This document shows, piece by piece, positions 54,279 to 63,071 of a stretch of 64,000 nucleotides of DNA. Every line of letters starts with the position of its first letter. The first letter of the stretch is position 1. The notes beneath the pieces are model-generated. The model had not been told where the DNA came from and searched no databases. It saw nothing but the letters and a program-made list of their open reading frames with translations. The position numbers and the translations under genes are program-made. The stretch comes from Prochlorococcus marinus str. MIT 9314 (GTDB lineage: Bacteria; Cyanobacteriota; Cyanobacteriia; PCC-6307; Cyanobiaceae), in the NCBI RefSeq assembly GCF_000760035.1, contig NZ_JNAO01000011.1, positions 36,655-100,654 of the forward strand. Direction: 5' to 3'.

Positions 54279-54596
54279 ATGCAATTATTTCTAGCTGACT
54301 GCCAATTTCCAGATATTGAGAATCAAGTGAAAGCTTATCAATTATTTGTAGAAGCTTGGGAAAACGGTGAAATTGCGAAATCAGATAAAACAGATAAATT
54401 TGAAATGTTATTTAGAGTTCATGCTCCAGGGGAGGGTAGAGTAGTTTGTTTATGTAAGGCAGAGAGTGATAAAGAAATTTTCGAGCATTTTGCTCCATGG
54501 AGAGCCAAATTTGGCATTCACATGGAATTTACACCTGTAATAAGTTGTCAAAATGTTGTTGATTACCATAAAGATTTGTTTAAAACTTTAGGGTAA
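54279..54596 (+). CDS. DUF3303-like protein, 105 aa
   Basis: From ATG 54279 the product is a dimeric alpha-beta-barrel-like small protein: MQLFLADCQFPDIENQ at the start, then MLFRVHAPGEGRVVCLCKAESDKEIF and FEHFAPWRAKFGIHMEFTPV (read in parts). This matches the DUF3303 type. An upstream TTG at 54243 would add 12 residues unlike the family. No catalytic residue is apparent. Confidence 0.65.
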   Translation: MQLFLADCQFPDIENQVKAYQLFVEAWENGEIAKSDKTDKFEMLFRVHAPGEGRVVCLCKAESDKEIFEHFAPWRAKFGIHMEFTPVISCQNVVDYHKDLFKTLG

Positions 54597-54619
54597 TTAG
54601 CTTAAATCTAAAATTTATC

Positions 54620-54799
54620 GTGATTAAACCTTTTTCCAATCTAATTTATAAAAAAAATAATAAAAATTTTCCTTCTTCAAAAAATAAGCTTAAGAAAGAA
54701 GAAAACGGCAAATCTAAGCCATTAATAATATTTGGTTTTATCATCTCAATAACTTCCATCTTTTTACTTTTATTCACCATTAATAACAAATTTGGATGA
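54620..54799 (+). CDS. small single-span membrane protein, 59 aa
   Basis: The GTG at 54620 opens 59 codons. A polar, basic N-terminal half (KKNNKNFPSSKNKLKK) is followed by one helix (about residues 35-53, LIIFGFIISITSIFLLLF) and a short NNKFG tail. It begins 23 bases after DUF3303. Unknown function. The GTG start is inferred only from frame. Confidence 0.5.
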   Translation: MIKPFSNLIYKKNNKNFPSSKNKLKKEENGKSKPLIIFGFIISITSIFLLLFTINNKFG

Positions 54800-54869
54800 T
54801 ACATAAGTTATAAGAACTATTACCTGGGAACAAATATGTTCTATTATTATTTTAAAAATAACTAACTAA

Positions 54870-54986
54870 ATGGCCTTTAACGAAGGGGGAATGGCATCGG
54901 GCCTTCTAATCATTGCAGTATCTATAGTTTTTGCTGCCGGTTTTGGATTTTTAGTATTGCATTTTGTACCTGGAACTCCATTTTAA
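54870..54986 (+). CDS. small Gly-rich single-helix protein, 38 aa, possibly photosynthetic
   Basis: The ATG at 54870 opens 38 codons. The product is one helix with small residues (GLLIIAVSIVFAAGFGFLVL) after a short MAFNEGGMAS start and a FVPGTPF end. The Gly/Ala-rich single helix and the small charged head resemble low-molecular-mass photosystem, cytochrome b6f or NDH-1 subunits, but I cannot match it to a named one. It stands 70 bases after the 59-aa gene. Confidence 0.65.
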   Translation: MAFNEGGMASGLLIIAVSIVFAAGFGFLVLHFVPGTPF

Positions 54987-55018
54987 TTTATCCAACTTAA
55001 TTTGATTCACAAGATATC

Positions 55019-55288
55019 TTAAACACTAACAGTTTCTAAATCCTGCATTTGATTATCATCAGAATTTGAATTCTTCTTTAATCGATAGGCATAAACTAAA
55101 GATCCTAAAGCTATGGTACTAGAGGCAAAAATCCCAGATATAAGTATCAAGGCAAAAATACCTCCTACTAATCCCCCTTTTAATCTAAGCAAATTAGATT
55201 TAATTAAAAGTATTGATAGAAAAACAATAGTAGCTTTTAGGGAAGAGATCTTCAAAAAAGTAAATGGATAAAAAGGGTTTAACAACAT
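55019..55288 (-). CDS. small membrane protein, 89 aa
   Basis: Two hydrophobic helices: a weaker one at residues 13-28 and the clear one in LRLKGGLVGGIFALILISGI continuing to FASSTIALGSLVYAYRL, then a polar tail (KKNSNSDDNQMQD). The second helix with its basic flank LLRLKGG looks like the core of the protein, so a shorter start cannot be excluded. Convergent with the 38-aa gene. Unknown family. Confidence 0.5.
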   Translation of the reverse strand: MLLNPFYPFTFLKISSLKATIVFLSILLIKSNLLRLKGGLVGGIFALILISGIFASSTIALGSLVYAYRLKKNSNSDDNQMQDLETVSV

Positions 55289-55348
55289 TTCTTTGGAGGA
55301 ATTTAATTTTAATTTATTCTAAAAATAAATTTTAAAAACCGCATAAAA

Positions 55349-55368
55349 AAAGACTCAAATGAGTCTTT
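55349..55368 (-). terminator. intrinsic terminator of the 45-aa gene
   Basis: AAAGACTC (55349-55356) and GAGTCTTT (55361-55368) form a perfect 8-base-pair stem with a 4-base loop. On the minus strand the stem is followed by a U-run (from the A-tract at 55344-55350). It ends 26 bases after the stop of the minus-strand gene at 55394. Confidence 0.8.
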
Positions 55369-55393
55369 AAAAATCTGTATTAAATATGATGAT

Positions 55394-55531
55394 TTATGCA
55401 TCAGGGTCAAAATTCTTTAGGTTTGGACCCGCCACAAGACCAACAAGACCAAAAAGGACTAAAGAACCAATTCCAAAGCCTGCTGCCCATGGATTGAAAC
55501 CACCTAAAGCAAAAGAAGCTAATAAATTCAT
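55394..55531 (-). CDS. small Gly-rich single-helix protein, 45 aa, possibly photosynthetic
   Basis: The ATG at 55531 gives 45 aa with one helix, LVLFGLVGLV, flanked by FNPWAAGFGIG and AGPNLKNFDPDA. The small-residue-rich helix and the NPW motif resemble low-molecular-mass thylakoid subunits. A longer frame to 55600 has an unlikely N-terminus. A strong terminator follows, so it is a single-gene transcript, as often seen for abundant small photosystem proteins (inference). Confidence 0.65.
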   Translation of the reverse strand: MNLLASFALGGFNPWAAGFGIGSLVLFGLVGLVAGPNLKNFDPDA

Positions 55532-55731
55532 GATTTTAAAACATAATATCTTCGAGTTAGCATACAGATTTTTATGAAAAATATACCTATATTGAGACAT
55601 TTCTTCGTAATTATTAGAATCACTTAACTATCCCTTTACAAAAAATCCACAATATTTTTATTATTTGTTTTATTATCGAGGCACTACTATTTTGTTGGCG
55701 CACTTTAAGACCATCAAAACTGTTTTTTCTA

Positions 55732-56112
55732 ATGACTTCCAACTATACCTTTATTTATGATGGAGAATGCCCATTCTGCAATCATTTTGCTGAGCTCCTT
55801 GAGATCAAAAGCAAGTTAAATAATATTAAAATTATTGATGGTCGTAAAAATTTAACTCTAATTAAATCCTTCCTAGATAAAGGCTATGATCTAGATAAAG
55901 GAGCTATCCTCCTGAAAAATGAAGAGATCTTTCATGGGGCAGATGCAATCAATACTATTTGCAAACAGATAAATAATCCTTCAAGTAGTTTACTTTTATT
56001 ACTTTCTAGAGTTTTTAAATCAAATAAACGAACAAATTTGATATTTCCTTTACTAGTCAGAGCAAGAAGATTTGCATTAATATCAAAAGGTATCTCAATA
56101 TCCTTACTTTAA
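55732..56112 (+). CDS. DCC-family thiol-disulfide oxidoreductase-like protein
   Basis: 126 aa. The signature FIYDGECPFCNHF (C13-x-x-C16) at the start places it in the DCC/DUF393 family, a thioredoxin-fold redox group. The central GAILLKNEEIFHGADAINTI segment is the usual conserved second block. It has a basic C-terminal part (RVFKSNKRTNLIF). It probably acts as a cytoplasmic redox protein, but its substrate is unknown. Confidence 0.82.
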   Translation: MTSNYTFIYDGECPFCNHFAELLEIKSKLNNIKIIDGRKNLTLIKSFLDKGYDLDKGAILLKNEEIFHGADAINTICKQINNPSSSLLLLLSRVFKSNKRTNLIFPLLVRARRFALISKGISISLL

Positions 56113-56219
56113 AAATTAAAACTTTCTAAATATTAAATAACATATTTATAAGCTTCTGTATCAATAAATGATAATTAATTATTTCTTAGCTAGAACTAGG
56201 TGGTATCAAAAAGTATTAA

Positions 56220-56405
56220 ATGATAGAAAACTTCAATCCCTTTATTTCATTGGGCGGTGATAACCAAAAAGTTAATCATATGGCTGAAGCGGCACTTGAA
56301 ATGAATTTAACTTGCAATGATTTAAAGAAAGATTTAAATTTAACCGATGGTGATGTAGTTGATATGTTGCAACTAGTCATGGATAGGTTTAAAAATAGTA
56401 ATTAA
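56220..56405 (+). CDS. small hypothetical protein, 61 aa
   Basis: A soluble helical protein with a NLTDGDVVDMLQLVMDRF C-terminal helix and a LKKDLNLTDGDV helix-turn. No membrane segment. The acidic helical end resembles a small regulatory or adaptor domain, but nothing definite can be assigned. It is 41 bases before the next hypothetical gene. Confidence 0.55.
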   Translation: MIENFNPFISLGGDNQKVNHMAEAALEMNLTCNDLKKDLNLTDGDVVDMLQLVMDRFKNSN

Positions 56406-56446
56406 GTAAATATTGTAATTAATCACTTATATCTATTACTTTTTTA

Positions 56447-56749
56447 ATGAAAACATTACAAATTGAGTTTTCGAAATATAAATTAAATAACTTTTTATGG
56501 CCTGAATTAATAGAAGACTACGGATTTGATAAAGCCAGAAAAATTGTTTCTCAAGCTATTGACTTACAAAAAATGAATGGGACTAAAAAAAGCACCATGC
56601 CAATCATATTTTCAGGAACAGGAGGATTAGCTCTAATACCAATACAAATGCTAGAAAAAGAAAACTTTGAGATTAGTTATAAGGATAATCAAGTTTTAAT
56701 ATTTAATCTAAAAAGAAAGTCATTTCAAATCTTAAATGAAGCAAACTAA
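56447..56749 (+). CDS. hypothetical protein, 100 aa
   Basis: A soluble product with LQIEFSKYKLNNFLWPELIEDYG at its start (read in parts), a basic helix, then MPIIFSGTGGLALIPIQML and a C-terminal beta pair (EISYKDNQVLIFNLKRKSF). The GTGGLALIP loop is the only striking block and does not match a nucleotide-binding motif. No family recognised. It lies between two unrelated genes. Confidence 0.55.
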   Translation: MKTLQIEFSKYKLNNFLWPELIEDYGFDKARKIVSQAIDLQKMNGTKKSTMPIIFSGTGGLALIPIQMLEKENFEISYKDNQVLIFNLKRKSFQILNEAN

Positions 56750-56814
56750 TCTAAATTAGTAATTTCTCGATAAAGCCAAAATTACCTTATAGTCTAATAA
56801 ACAATAAATTTATA

Positions 56815-57531
56815 ATGACTTTTGAAGCGACCTACCTTGGTTCAAATGGTTGGTTTATAAAATTTAAACAAACCAATTTAATTATTGATCCTTGGCTCAA
56901 GGGAGATTTAATATTTCCTCCAGGTGAGTGGTTTTTTAAAGGATCATTAGAAGAAGAAATTTCAATAGATAAAAAAATAGACATTGTTTTGTTAACTCAA
57001 GGATTACCTGACCACTGTCATGTTCCAACATTAGAAATGTTCAAAAAGGATATTCCTATAATTTGCCCTAAAAGTGCTGTTGAAACATTAAAAAAAATTG
57101 GTTTTAGTTCAATTAAAATGCTTAAGCCAACTGAAAAGACAAATCTTTTTAATTTAAGTTTTGAAGCGACTGCTGGGGCTCCAGTGCCGCAAATAGAAAA
57201 CGGATATATTGTTAAAGACGATCAACAAAATGGTTTTTATGTAGAACCCCATGGATATCTTGATGAAAATTTAAAGAAGCAAAGTCTTGATGCAGTCATT
57301 ACTCCTACAAAAAATTTAGAATTACCCCTAGTTGGTCCTTTTGTAAAAGGTGCTGATGTAATCCCTAAATTGATTAACAAATTCAGTCCAAAATATATAC
57401 TTTCAAGCACCATAGGCGGAGATGCAAAATATTCAGGTTTTTTAAATAATTTAATTTCAGTTCAGGATTACGAAGAGACATTAAATTGTAATCTTGTAGA
57501 TCTAAAGAGTATGCAATCTATTATGATTTAA
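56815..57531 (+). CDS. metallo-beta-lactamase-fold protein with altered metal motif
   Basis: 238 aa. The fold is shown by YLGSNGWFIKFKQTNLIIDPW at the start (read in parts) and the LLTQGLPDHCH block (about residues 60-70), where active enzymes have HxHxDH. Here the first two His are Gln and Leu (Q-G-L-P-D-H); only D and the last H remain. A TAGAPVPQIENGYIV region follows. It is close to plastid and cyanobacterial proteins of this kind that share the substitution, so an unusual or absent metal site is likely. Confidence 0.75.
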   Translation: MTFEATYLGSNGWFIKFKQTNLIIDPWLKGDLIFPPGEWFFKGSLEEEISIDKKIDIVLLTQGLPDHCHVPTLEMFKKDIPIICPKSAVETLKKIGFSSIKMLKPTEKTNLFNLSFEATAGAPVPQIENGYIVKDDQQNGFYVEPHGYLDENLKKQSLDAVITPTKNLELPLVGPFVKGADVIPKLINKFSPKYILSSTIGGDAKYSGFLNNLISVQDYEETLNCNLVDLKSMQSIMI

Positions 57532-57657
57532 AATCGATCTAAAAAGATCTTTAATTAAGTCATTTAGCTTGAAAGTAAATCTACTTTAAAAGGAGCTCAA
57601 AAAATTCATTCATTTTTTATTACCTCAATACTTTTATTAGCTTTAAATAGTAACTAT

Positions 57658-57969
57658 ATGTGTGAAAATTCAAAGCTTAATCTTGTGATGAGAAATAATA
57701 TTAATGGTGACTTTTCCATAGTAGAAAAAATATCTGAGTTAAAGCCTGGAGCATTTATAAATATTAATTGGAATAAAAAGAATCTTATGCTTCCATATTC
57801 TCTAAGAAAAGATTATATTTCTTTTACAGATAAAAAATGGGACTGGAGGTATCAATTTAATAAGGACGGATCGCCTGATATTAATAATCCTTCTTTATAC
57901 GAACTACTACCTTCTGGGGAGATTAAAACACATTTTTGTGAAACAGAAGATAATAAGCCAAGCTTATAA
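57658..57969 (+). CDS. hypothetical protein, 103 aa
   Basis: A soluble protein of unknown family. The best conserved-looking segments are GAFININWNKKNLMLPYSLR and ISFTDKKWDWRYQFNKDG, followed by LYELLPSGEIKTHFCE. It has one Cys at each end (C2 and C95) and no membrane segment. It lies 50 bases before pepN, with its own start at ATG 57658. Confidence 0.6.
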   Translation: MCENSKLNLVMRNNINGDFSIVEKISELKPGAFININWNKKNLMLPYSLRKDYISFTDKKWDWRYQFNKDGSPDINNPSLYELLPSGEIKTHFCETEDNKPSL

Positions 57970-58019
57970 TTTCAAAATAAGTATTCTAGATTTTTTAAAT
58001 TCTGAACTTCTTTGTAAAG

Positions 58020-60626
58020 ATGAACAATCCAAAAAACCAAAATAATATTTCAAGATATGTAAAACTTGAAGATTACAAAGTTTTTGATTATGAAATTCCA
58101 GAAATCTTTTTGGACTTCATAATTAAGAAAAATGCTGTAAATGTTACCACCAAACTAAAATTGGTAAAAAAAAATAAGAATACAAGAAATCTAATTCTTG
58201 ATGGTACGGATATATTAATAAAAAAAATATTTATAGATGAATCACTACTGGGAAAGGAATCCTACAAACAGCAAAAAAATAAATTAAAAATTAAAAATAT
58301 AAACAAAGATAATTTTTTATTAAAAATAGAAGGAATAATTAAACCGAAGGAAAATACATCCCTTTTAGGAATGTATGAGAGCAACGGAATTATAACTACG
58401 CAATGTGAGGCGGAGGGATTTAGAAGAATAAGTTTTCACTCTGATAGGCCTGATATTCTAAGCAAATACACCGTGAGAATTGAGGCAGACAAAAATGATT
58501 ACCCTGTCTTACTTTCAAATGGTAACGTCGTAAAAGAAAAAAATCTTGCAAATAATCGACATGAAATAATTTGGGAAGACCCATATCCTAAACCCTCATA
58601 TCTATTCGCATTGGTAGCGGGGAAACTTAATTGTGTAAAAGACAATTTCATAACAAAATCGAATAAAAAGGTAAAAATAAATATTTATGTTGAGTTTGGC
58701 GATGAAAAATATGTTCAACATGCAATAAGTTCCTTACAGAAATCTATGAAGTGGGACGAGGACAAATATAACCTTGAATACGATTTGTCATTGTTCAATA
58801 TTGTTGCAGTCAGGCACTTTAATATGGGAGCAATGGAAAATAAAAGTCTCAATATTTTCAACTCAAAACTAATACTCGCTAATTCTGAAACAACCACTGA
58901 TGAAGAATTAGAAAGAATAGAGGGTGTGATCGCCCATGAATACTTCCATAATTGGACGGGTAATAGAGTGACTTGCAGGGATTGGTTTCAACTATCTCTA
59001 AAAGAGGGTTTAACAGTATTCAGAGATCAACAATTCACTGCAGACGTTCATAATCGTGAAATCAAGAGACTTGATGATGCGGAATTTCTTAGAAGAAATC
59101 AATTTAGAGAGGATTCTGGTCCAACATCACATCCCGTAATGCCTGAAAAATATCAAGAAATAGACAATTTCTATACGACAACGATTTACGAGAAAGGAGC
59201 AGAAATAATTAGAATGCTTAATAAGCTTGTAAAAGATGAAAATTTCTATAAAGGTTTTAATAATTACATCTCAACATATGATGGAAAAGCAGCAACAATA
59301 GAACAATTTGTCGATAAAATTTTAGAGCACAATAAGGAAATCGATCCTGAAAAGTTTAAAATATGGTACAAGCAAAATGGGACCCCAAAAATTAAATTTA
59401 AGAGAATCTGGGATCAAACAGGCGAAAAACTTACAATTGAAGCCTCACAAAGTAATCCAATAAAGAAGAACCCATATAATGATTTACCTCTAATAATTCC
59501 TATAAATCTGGCTATATTTTGCAGTGATAATAAAACGATAGAAAAAACAGTTGTTTTAAAAACAAAAAAACAAGAATTCATTTTTAGGAATGTAAGATCT
59601 CACATCCAAATTCCTTTAGTAACTTATTTTCGCGAATTCTCTTCACCTGTTGAATGGGAATCAGACACTACCTTGGATGAAAAATTTTTAATATTAAAAT
59701 ATGAAAAAGATTTTTTTACACTATCTAATACTGTAAAAGTATTTTATAAAAAAATTATTTTATGCAGATTAGATGAAAAACCAGATCATAAAATTGAAAA
59801 TAAATTAATAAGCAGCTTAATATCATTTATAAACAATAAAGATATTAATTTATACCTTTTATCAGAATTACTAAGTATTCCGACATTTGCTGAAATTGAA
59901 TCGGAGATGGAAAATATAGACCCTTTAAAGATATATAAAACTATTGACGAATTAAATCATTTATTCGGCACCAAATTAAAAGAAGAATTACATTTTAAGC
60001 TTCAAGAAATAGAGAAAAAACTAGATAAAGTTTGGCCAGAAGGTAAAAATGAAAGAAAACTAATCGAAACTATTTGGAAACTACTCTTACGCAGTGATGA
60101 TAAGGAAATTAAAGGCAAAATAATTAATTATGTCGATAGTAATTCGATGACGCTAGCAAAAGCTGCAATGAATTCCTTCAGTAGAGTTAATTGTCCTGAA
60201 AGAAAAATTATTTCAAATATATTCCTCAATAAATGGAAAAATAATAGTGTCGTTTTGGATAGTTGGTTTTCATTCAATGCAGCTATAGAAACTTATGATA
60301 AAACTAGCGGTATCGAAAAATTATTTAAAAATAAGTTATTTGATTCAAAATCACCAAACACTTTAAGAGCTATATTAAATACATTCGTAACAAGAAATAG
60401 TACTTTTCATGCAATTAATGGTTCTGGTTATAAATATATTGCAAAAAAGATAATAGAATTTGATAAATTAAATCCAATAGTAATTTCCCGATTTGTGAAA
60501 GTATTTAGTAGATATAATTATTATTCAGAACCTTACAAAAGTAATATGATAGAGACAATAAAGCAGATTAAAAAGAATAAACTATCAAAAAATACTAAAG
60601 AAGTTTTAGATGCAATAATAGAGTAA
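58020..60626 (+). CDS. pepN: aminopeptidase N (family M1)
   Basis: A zinc aminopeptidase that removes N-terminal residues from peptides. At 868 aa it has full length: exopeptidase motif GAMEN (about residue 269), zinc motif HEYFHNW (about residues 304-310) with the downstream Glu in LKEGLTVF (about 328) and the catalytic Tyr region. The C-terminal half is the helical superhelical domain of the PepN (proteobacterial-like) type. The gene stands alone, with a 14-base gap to the opposing zinc-ribbon gene. Confidence 0.95.
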   Translation: MNNPKNQNNISRYVKLEDYKVFDYEIPEIFLDFIIKKNAVNVTTKLKLVKKNKNTRNLILDGTDILIKKIFIDESLLGKESYKQQKNKLKIKNINKDNFLLKIEGIIKPKENTSLLGMYESNGIITTQCEAEGFRRISFHSDRPDILSKYTVRIEADKNDYPVLLSNGNVVKEKNLANNRHEIIWEDPYPKPSYLFALVAGKLNCVKDNFITKSNKKVKINIYVEFGDEKYVQHAISSLQKSMKWDEDKYNLEYDLSLFNIVAVRHFNMGAMENKSLNIFNSKLILANSETTTDEELERIEGVIAHEYFHNWTGNRVTCRDWFQLSLKEGLTVFRDQQFTADVHNREIKRLDDAEFLRRNQFREDSGPTSHPVMPEKYQEIDNFYTTTIYEKGAEIIRMLNKLVKDENFYKGFNNYISTYDGKAATIEQFVDKILEHNKEIDPEKFKIWYKQNGTPKIKFKRIWDQTGEKLTIEASQSNPIKKNPYNDLPLIIPINLAIFCSDNKTIEKTVVLKTKKQEFIFRNVRSHIQIPLVTYFREFSSPVEWESDTTLDEKFLILKYEKDFFTLSNTVKVFYKKIILCRLDEKPDHKIENKLISSLISFINNKDINLYLLSELLSIPTFAEIESEMENIDPLKIYKTIDELNHLFGTKLKEELHFKLQEIEKKLDKVWPEGKNERKLIETIWKLLLRSDDKEIKGKIINYVDSNSMTLAKAAMNSFSRVNCPERKIISNIFLNKWKNNSVVLDSWFSFNAAIETYDKTSGIEKLFKNKLFDSKSPNTLRAILNTFVTRNSTFHAINGSGYKYIAKKIIEFDKLNPIVISRFVKVFSRYNYYSEPYKSNMIETIKQIKKNKLSKNTKEVLDAIIE

Positions 60627-60640
60627 TTTTGTGATGATAT

Positions 60641-60859
60641 TTAACTAAATTTTATAATAACGATTGTAAATATTAATAATAAAATAAATACAATAAACTT
60701 ATTAATAAAAATATAATCCAATACATTTTTATTATCTTTATTCCACTTTTTATTTACGTATTCCTTAGTTATAAATTTATTAGGTCTACCACAATATAAA
60801 CATGTTGGGGAAGTTTTTAAAATTAAATTTTTACATTGGGGGCACTTTTTTTTTTCCAT
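60641..60859 (-). CDS. small zinc-ribbon membrane protein, 72 aa
   Basis: The N-terminus holds a four-cysteine zinc ribbon (C6, C9, C20, C23 in KKCPQCKNLILKTSPTCLYC). It is followed by a basic linker and one C-terminal membrane helix (about residues 47-71). Such zinc-ribbon/membrane proteins are widespread but usually of unknown function. It is convergent with pepN. Confidence 0.75.
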   Translation of the reverse strand: MEKKKCPQCKNLILKTSPTCLYCGRPNKFITKEYVNKKWNKDNKNVLDYIFINKFIVFILLLIFTIVIIKFS

Positions 60860-61026
60860 AATTTAATCTTACTGAATAAAATTGAAATCAGAAACAACGA
60901 ATAAATTACGTATTTTAAATTTCATTTACTATATTTTGATTAATTAAATATCATTTCAAAAAAAAAAAAAAGATTCTAACTATTTAAAAAAATTCAATAT
61001 AATAAAAAATTAGTATTTGGTTTGAA

Positions 61027-61188
61027 ATGTTTGCTATTGCACTTGGAATGTCCCCTATCGAAAAAATCACTGTTGCAATATCTGCTTCAATTTTTATAAT
61101 CGCCTTTTCATGGGTCTCTATTAAGGGAGATTTAAGAAAACTTGCTAATGAACTAATTGAAGATAATGAAAATAATCAGGATAATTAA
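61027..61188 (+). CDS. small single-span membrane protein, 53 aa
   Basis: The ATG at 61027 gives 53 aa with one helix (about residues 14-30, ITVAISASIFIIAFSWV) and a polar, acidic tail (ELIEDNENNQDN). The helix with Ser/Ala residues is typical of small thylakoid proteins. It faces a convergent small gene. No family recognised. Confidence 0.6.
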   Translation: MFAIALGMSPIEKITVAISASIFIIAFSWVSIKGDLRKLANELIEDNENNQDN

Positions 61189-61202
61189 AAAAATCTTTTA
61201 AC

Positions 61203-61403
61203 CTACTTTGCATGCAAGCTAGGATAATCAATAATATGCCTAATTTCTTTCAGAGAAGAACCATAAATTTTTTCACCATTTAAGTGAACACCAATCCATT
61301 TTTCCTTTTGATTAAAAAAATTATTTTTAGCAGTATCCCTCTCTAGATAATCTTTATTATCCCAATTTAAAGTTATATCCCAACCTTTATAATTTTCTAT
61401 CAT
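61203..61403 (-). CDS. hypothetical protein, 66 aa
   Basis: A soluble, aromatic-rich protein (KGWDITLNWDNKDYLERD) with no membrane segment. The C-terminus contains GSSLKEIRHIIDYPSL. No family recognised. It may be a lineage-restricted small protein. It is separated from purT by about 94 bases. Confidence 0.55.
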   Translation of the reverse strand: MIENYKGWDITLNWDNKDYLERDTAKNNFFNQKEKWIGVHLNGEKIYGSSLKEIRHIIDYPSLHAK

Positions 61404-61496
61404 TGAGAAAGAGAGAACATACTCAAATAATACACAGAGACATACTTAACAAAAACAAAGGAAATAAGTATTTTTTTCGTTATTTTTATTTAATAT

Positions 61497-62672
61497 TTAT
61501 GTAGTACTGACATTTATTTTAAGAGCAGCTTCATCTGCATTTTTTCTAGCCAAATTAATGTCAGAATTTGATGAGAGCACAACACCCATTCTTCTGCCCT
61601 TTCTGGAAACTGGTTTGCCAAATATGAGCACTTTGGTCTTTTCAAATTCTAATGCTTCATTAAGACCCTCATAAATAGGATTTAGATACTCTTGGTTAGA
61701 GAGTATAACTCTGGTTGCAGATGGCTCGATTAGATCTATACGCGGTATTGGTAAATTTAAAAAAGCCCTTAAATGTAATTCAAATTCATTAATATTTTGA
61801 CTAACTAATGTAACCATACCAGTGTCGTGTGGTCTTGGAGATAATTCTGAAAATATAACCTCACTTCCTTTTATAAAAAATTCTACTCCGTATAATCCAG
61901 CTCCATTAAGGTTATTTAATACTCTACTTGTCATTCTCTTAGCTTCAATAATTAAGGACTCCTTTATCTCTAAAGGTTGCCAACTACATTGATAGTCCCC
62001 ATTAGATTGAAGATGTCCAATTGGTAAACAAAAAATATTTTCACCATTTTCTTTTCTTACAGTTAAAAGAGTAAACTCAAAATCAAAATTAATAAATTCT
62101 TCAATAATTACACCTTTAACCTTTCCTCTTGAATTTGCTTGTGCCTGTTTCCAAGCATTTTGTAAATCATTTTTTGTTTCAACCAAGCTCTGCCCTTTTC
62201 CTGAAGAGCTCATTAAAGGCTTAATTAAAAGTGGGAATCCAATTTCATCTGCTTTTTTTTCTAAATCATCAAATTCAAAAATATAATCAAACTTTGCAGT
62301 CTTAATTTTTAAATCTTTAGAAGCTAAGTCTCTAATTTTATCTCTATTCATTGTAATTTCTACAGTTCTGGCGTTGGGAACAATATTGAATCCTTCATCC
62401 TCGAGTTCTTTTAGGGCTTCAATTGAAAGTGCCTCTATTTCTGGGACAACATAGTCAGGCTTAAATTCTTTTATAACATTTTTTAAAATATTTTTATCTC
62501 CCATATTAATTACTCTTGAATAATCAGCAACTTGCATTGCAGGAGCTTTTTCATATCGATCAATTGCAATAACTTCTAATCCTAATCTTTTGGATTCTAT
62601 TACTAATTCTTTTCCAAGCTCGCCACTACCAAGTAATAAAATTCTCTTTTTAGAAAAAATTGATTCTTTCAT
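61497..62672 (-). CDS. purT: formate-dependent phosphoribosylglycinamide formyltransferase
   Basis: Third step of de novo purine synthesis, using formate and ATP instead of 10-formyl-THF. The 391-aa ATP-grasp protein starts ILLLGSGELGKELVIESKRLG, has the phosphate loop in KPLMSSSGKGQS and the metal/ATP region FSELSPRPHDTGMVTL near the end. The length is normal. It is followed on the same strand (62684) by an 80-aa membrane protein gene lying upstream of it. An independent PurN would be elsewhere. Confidence 0.95.
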   Translation of the reverse strand: MKESIFSKKRILLLGSGELGKELVIESKRLGLEVIAIDRYEKAPAMQVADYSRVINMGDKNILKNVIKEFKPDYVVPEIEALSIEALKELEDEGFNIVPNARTVEITMNRDKIRDLASKDLKIKTAKFDYIFEFDDLEKKADEIGFPLLIKPLMSSSGKGQSLVETKNDLQNAWKQAQANSRGKVKGVIIEEFINFDFEFTLLTVRKENGENIFCLPIGHLQSNGDYQCSWQPLEIKESLIIEAKRMTSRVLNNLNGAGLYGVEFFIKGSEVIFSELSPRPHDTGMVTLVSQNINEFELHLRAFLNLPIPRIDLIEPSATRVILSNQEYLNPIYEGLNEALEFEKTKVLIFGKPVSRKGRRMGVVLSSNSDINLARKNADEAALKINVSTT

Positions 62673-62683
62673 ATATATAAAAC

Positions 62684-62926
62684 TTATTTCTCATCACCAG
62701 AAGGTTGTGAAGATGTATCATCTGAATTTTTTTTATCTTTAGAATAACTAAACAAAAAATTTCTACCAGACCAATTTTGACTTCGCATGCTACTAGTTAT
62801 TGATCTTAAAATTGCTCCTAAAAAAAAGATTCCAATCATTGCCCAAATAATTCTTTCTAAAGCAATTGAAGGTGAAAAACCTTGACCGGAATTAATAATT
62901 TCAGTAAGTGGGTCTAAAGGGTCCAA
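62684..62926 (-). CDS. small membrane protein, 80 aa
   Basis: One hydrophobic helix (about residues 24-40, ALERIIWAMIGIFFLGA) is flanked by a polar start (MDPLDPLTEIINSGQG) and a Ser/Lys/Asp-rich tail. The start codon is TTG (62926). It is 11 bases before purT and probably in the same transcript. Unknown family. Confidence 0.55.
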   Translation of the reverse strand: MDPLDPLTEIINSGQGFSPSIALERIIWAMIGIFFLGAILRSITSSMRSQNWSGRNFLFSYSKDKKNSDDTSSQPSGDEK

Positions 62927-63071
62927 ATTTTAACTGTGTAATAATATTAATTATAAATGGTTAAATAGATGAAAAATTAAAACTTATGAAAGAAATAAGC
63001 AAAACAACTATATAAATTAAACACAATAAAGTCTATACAATGCTATCTTCAAAGGGTGATTTTTTTTAGAC

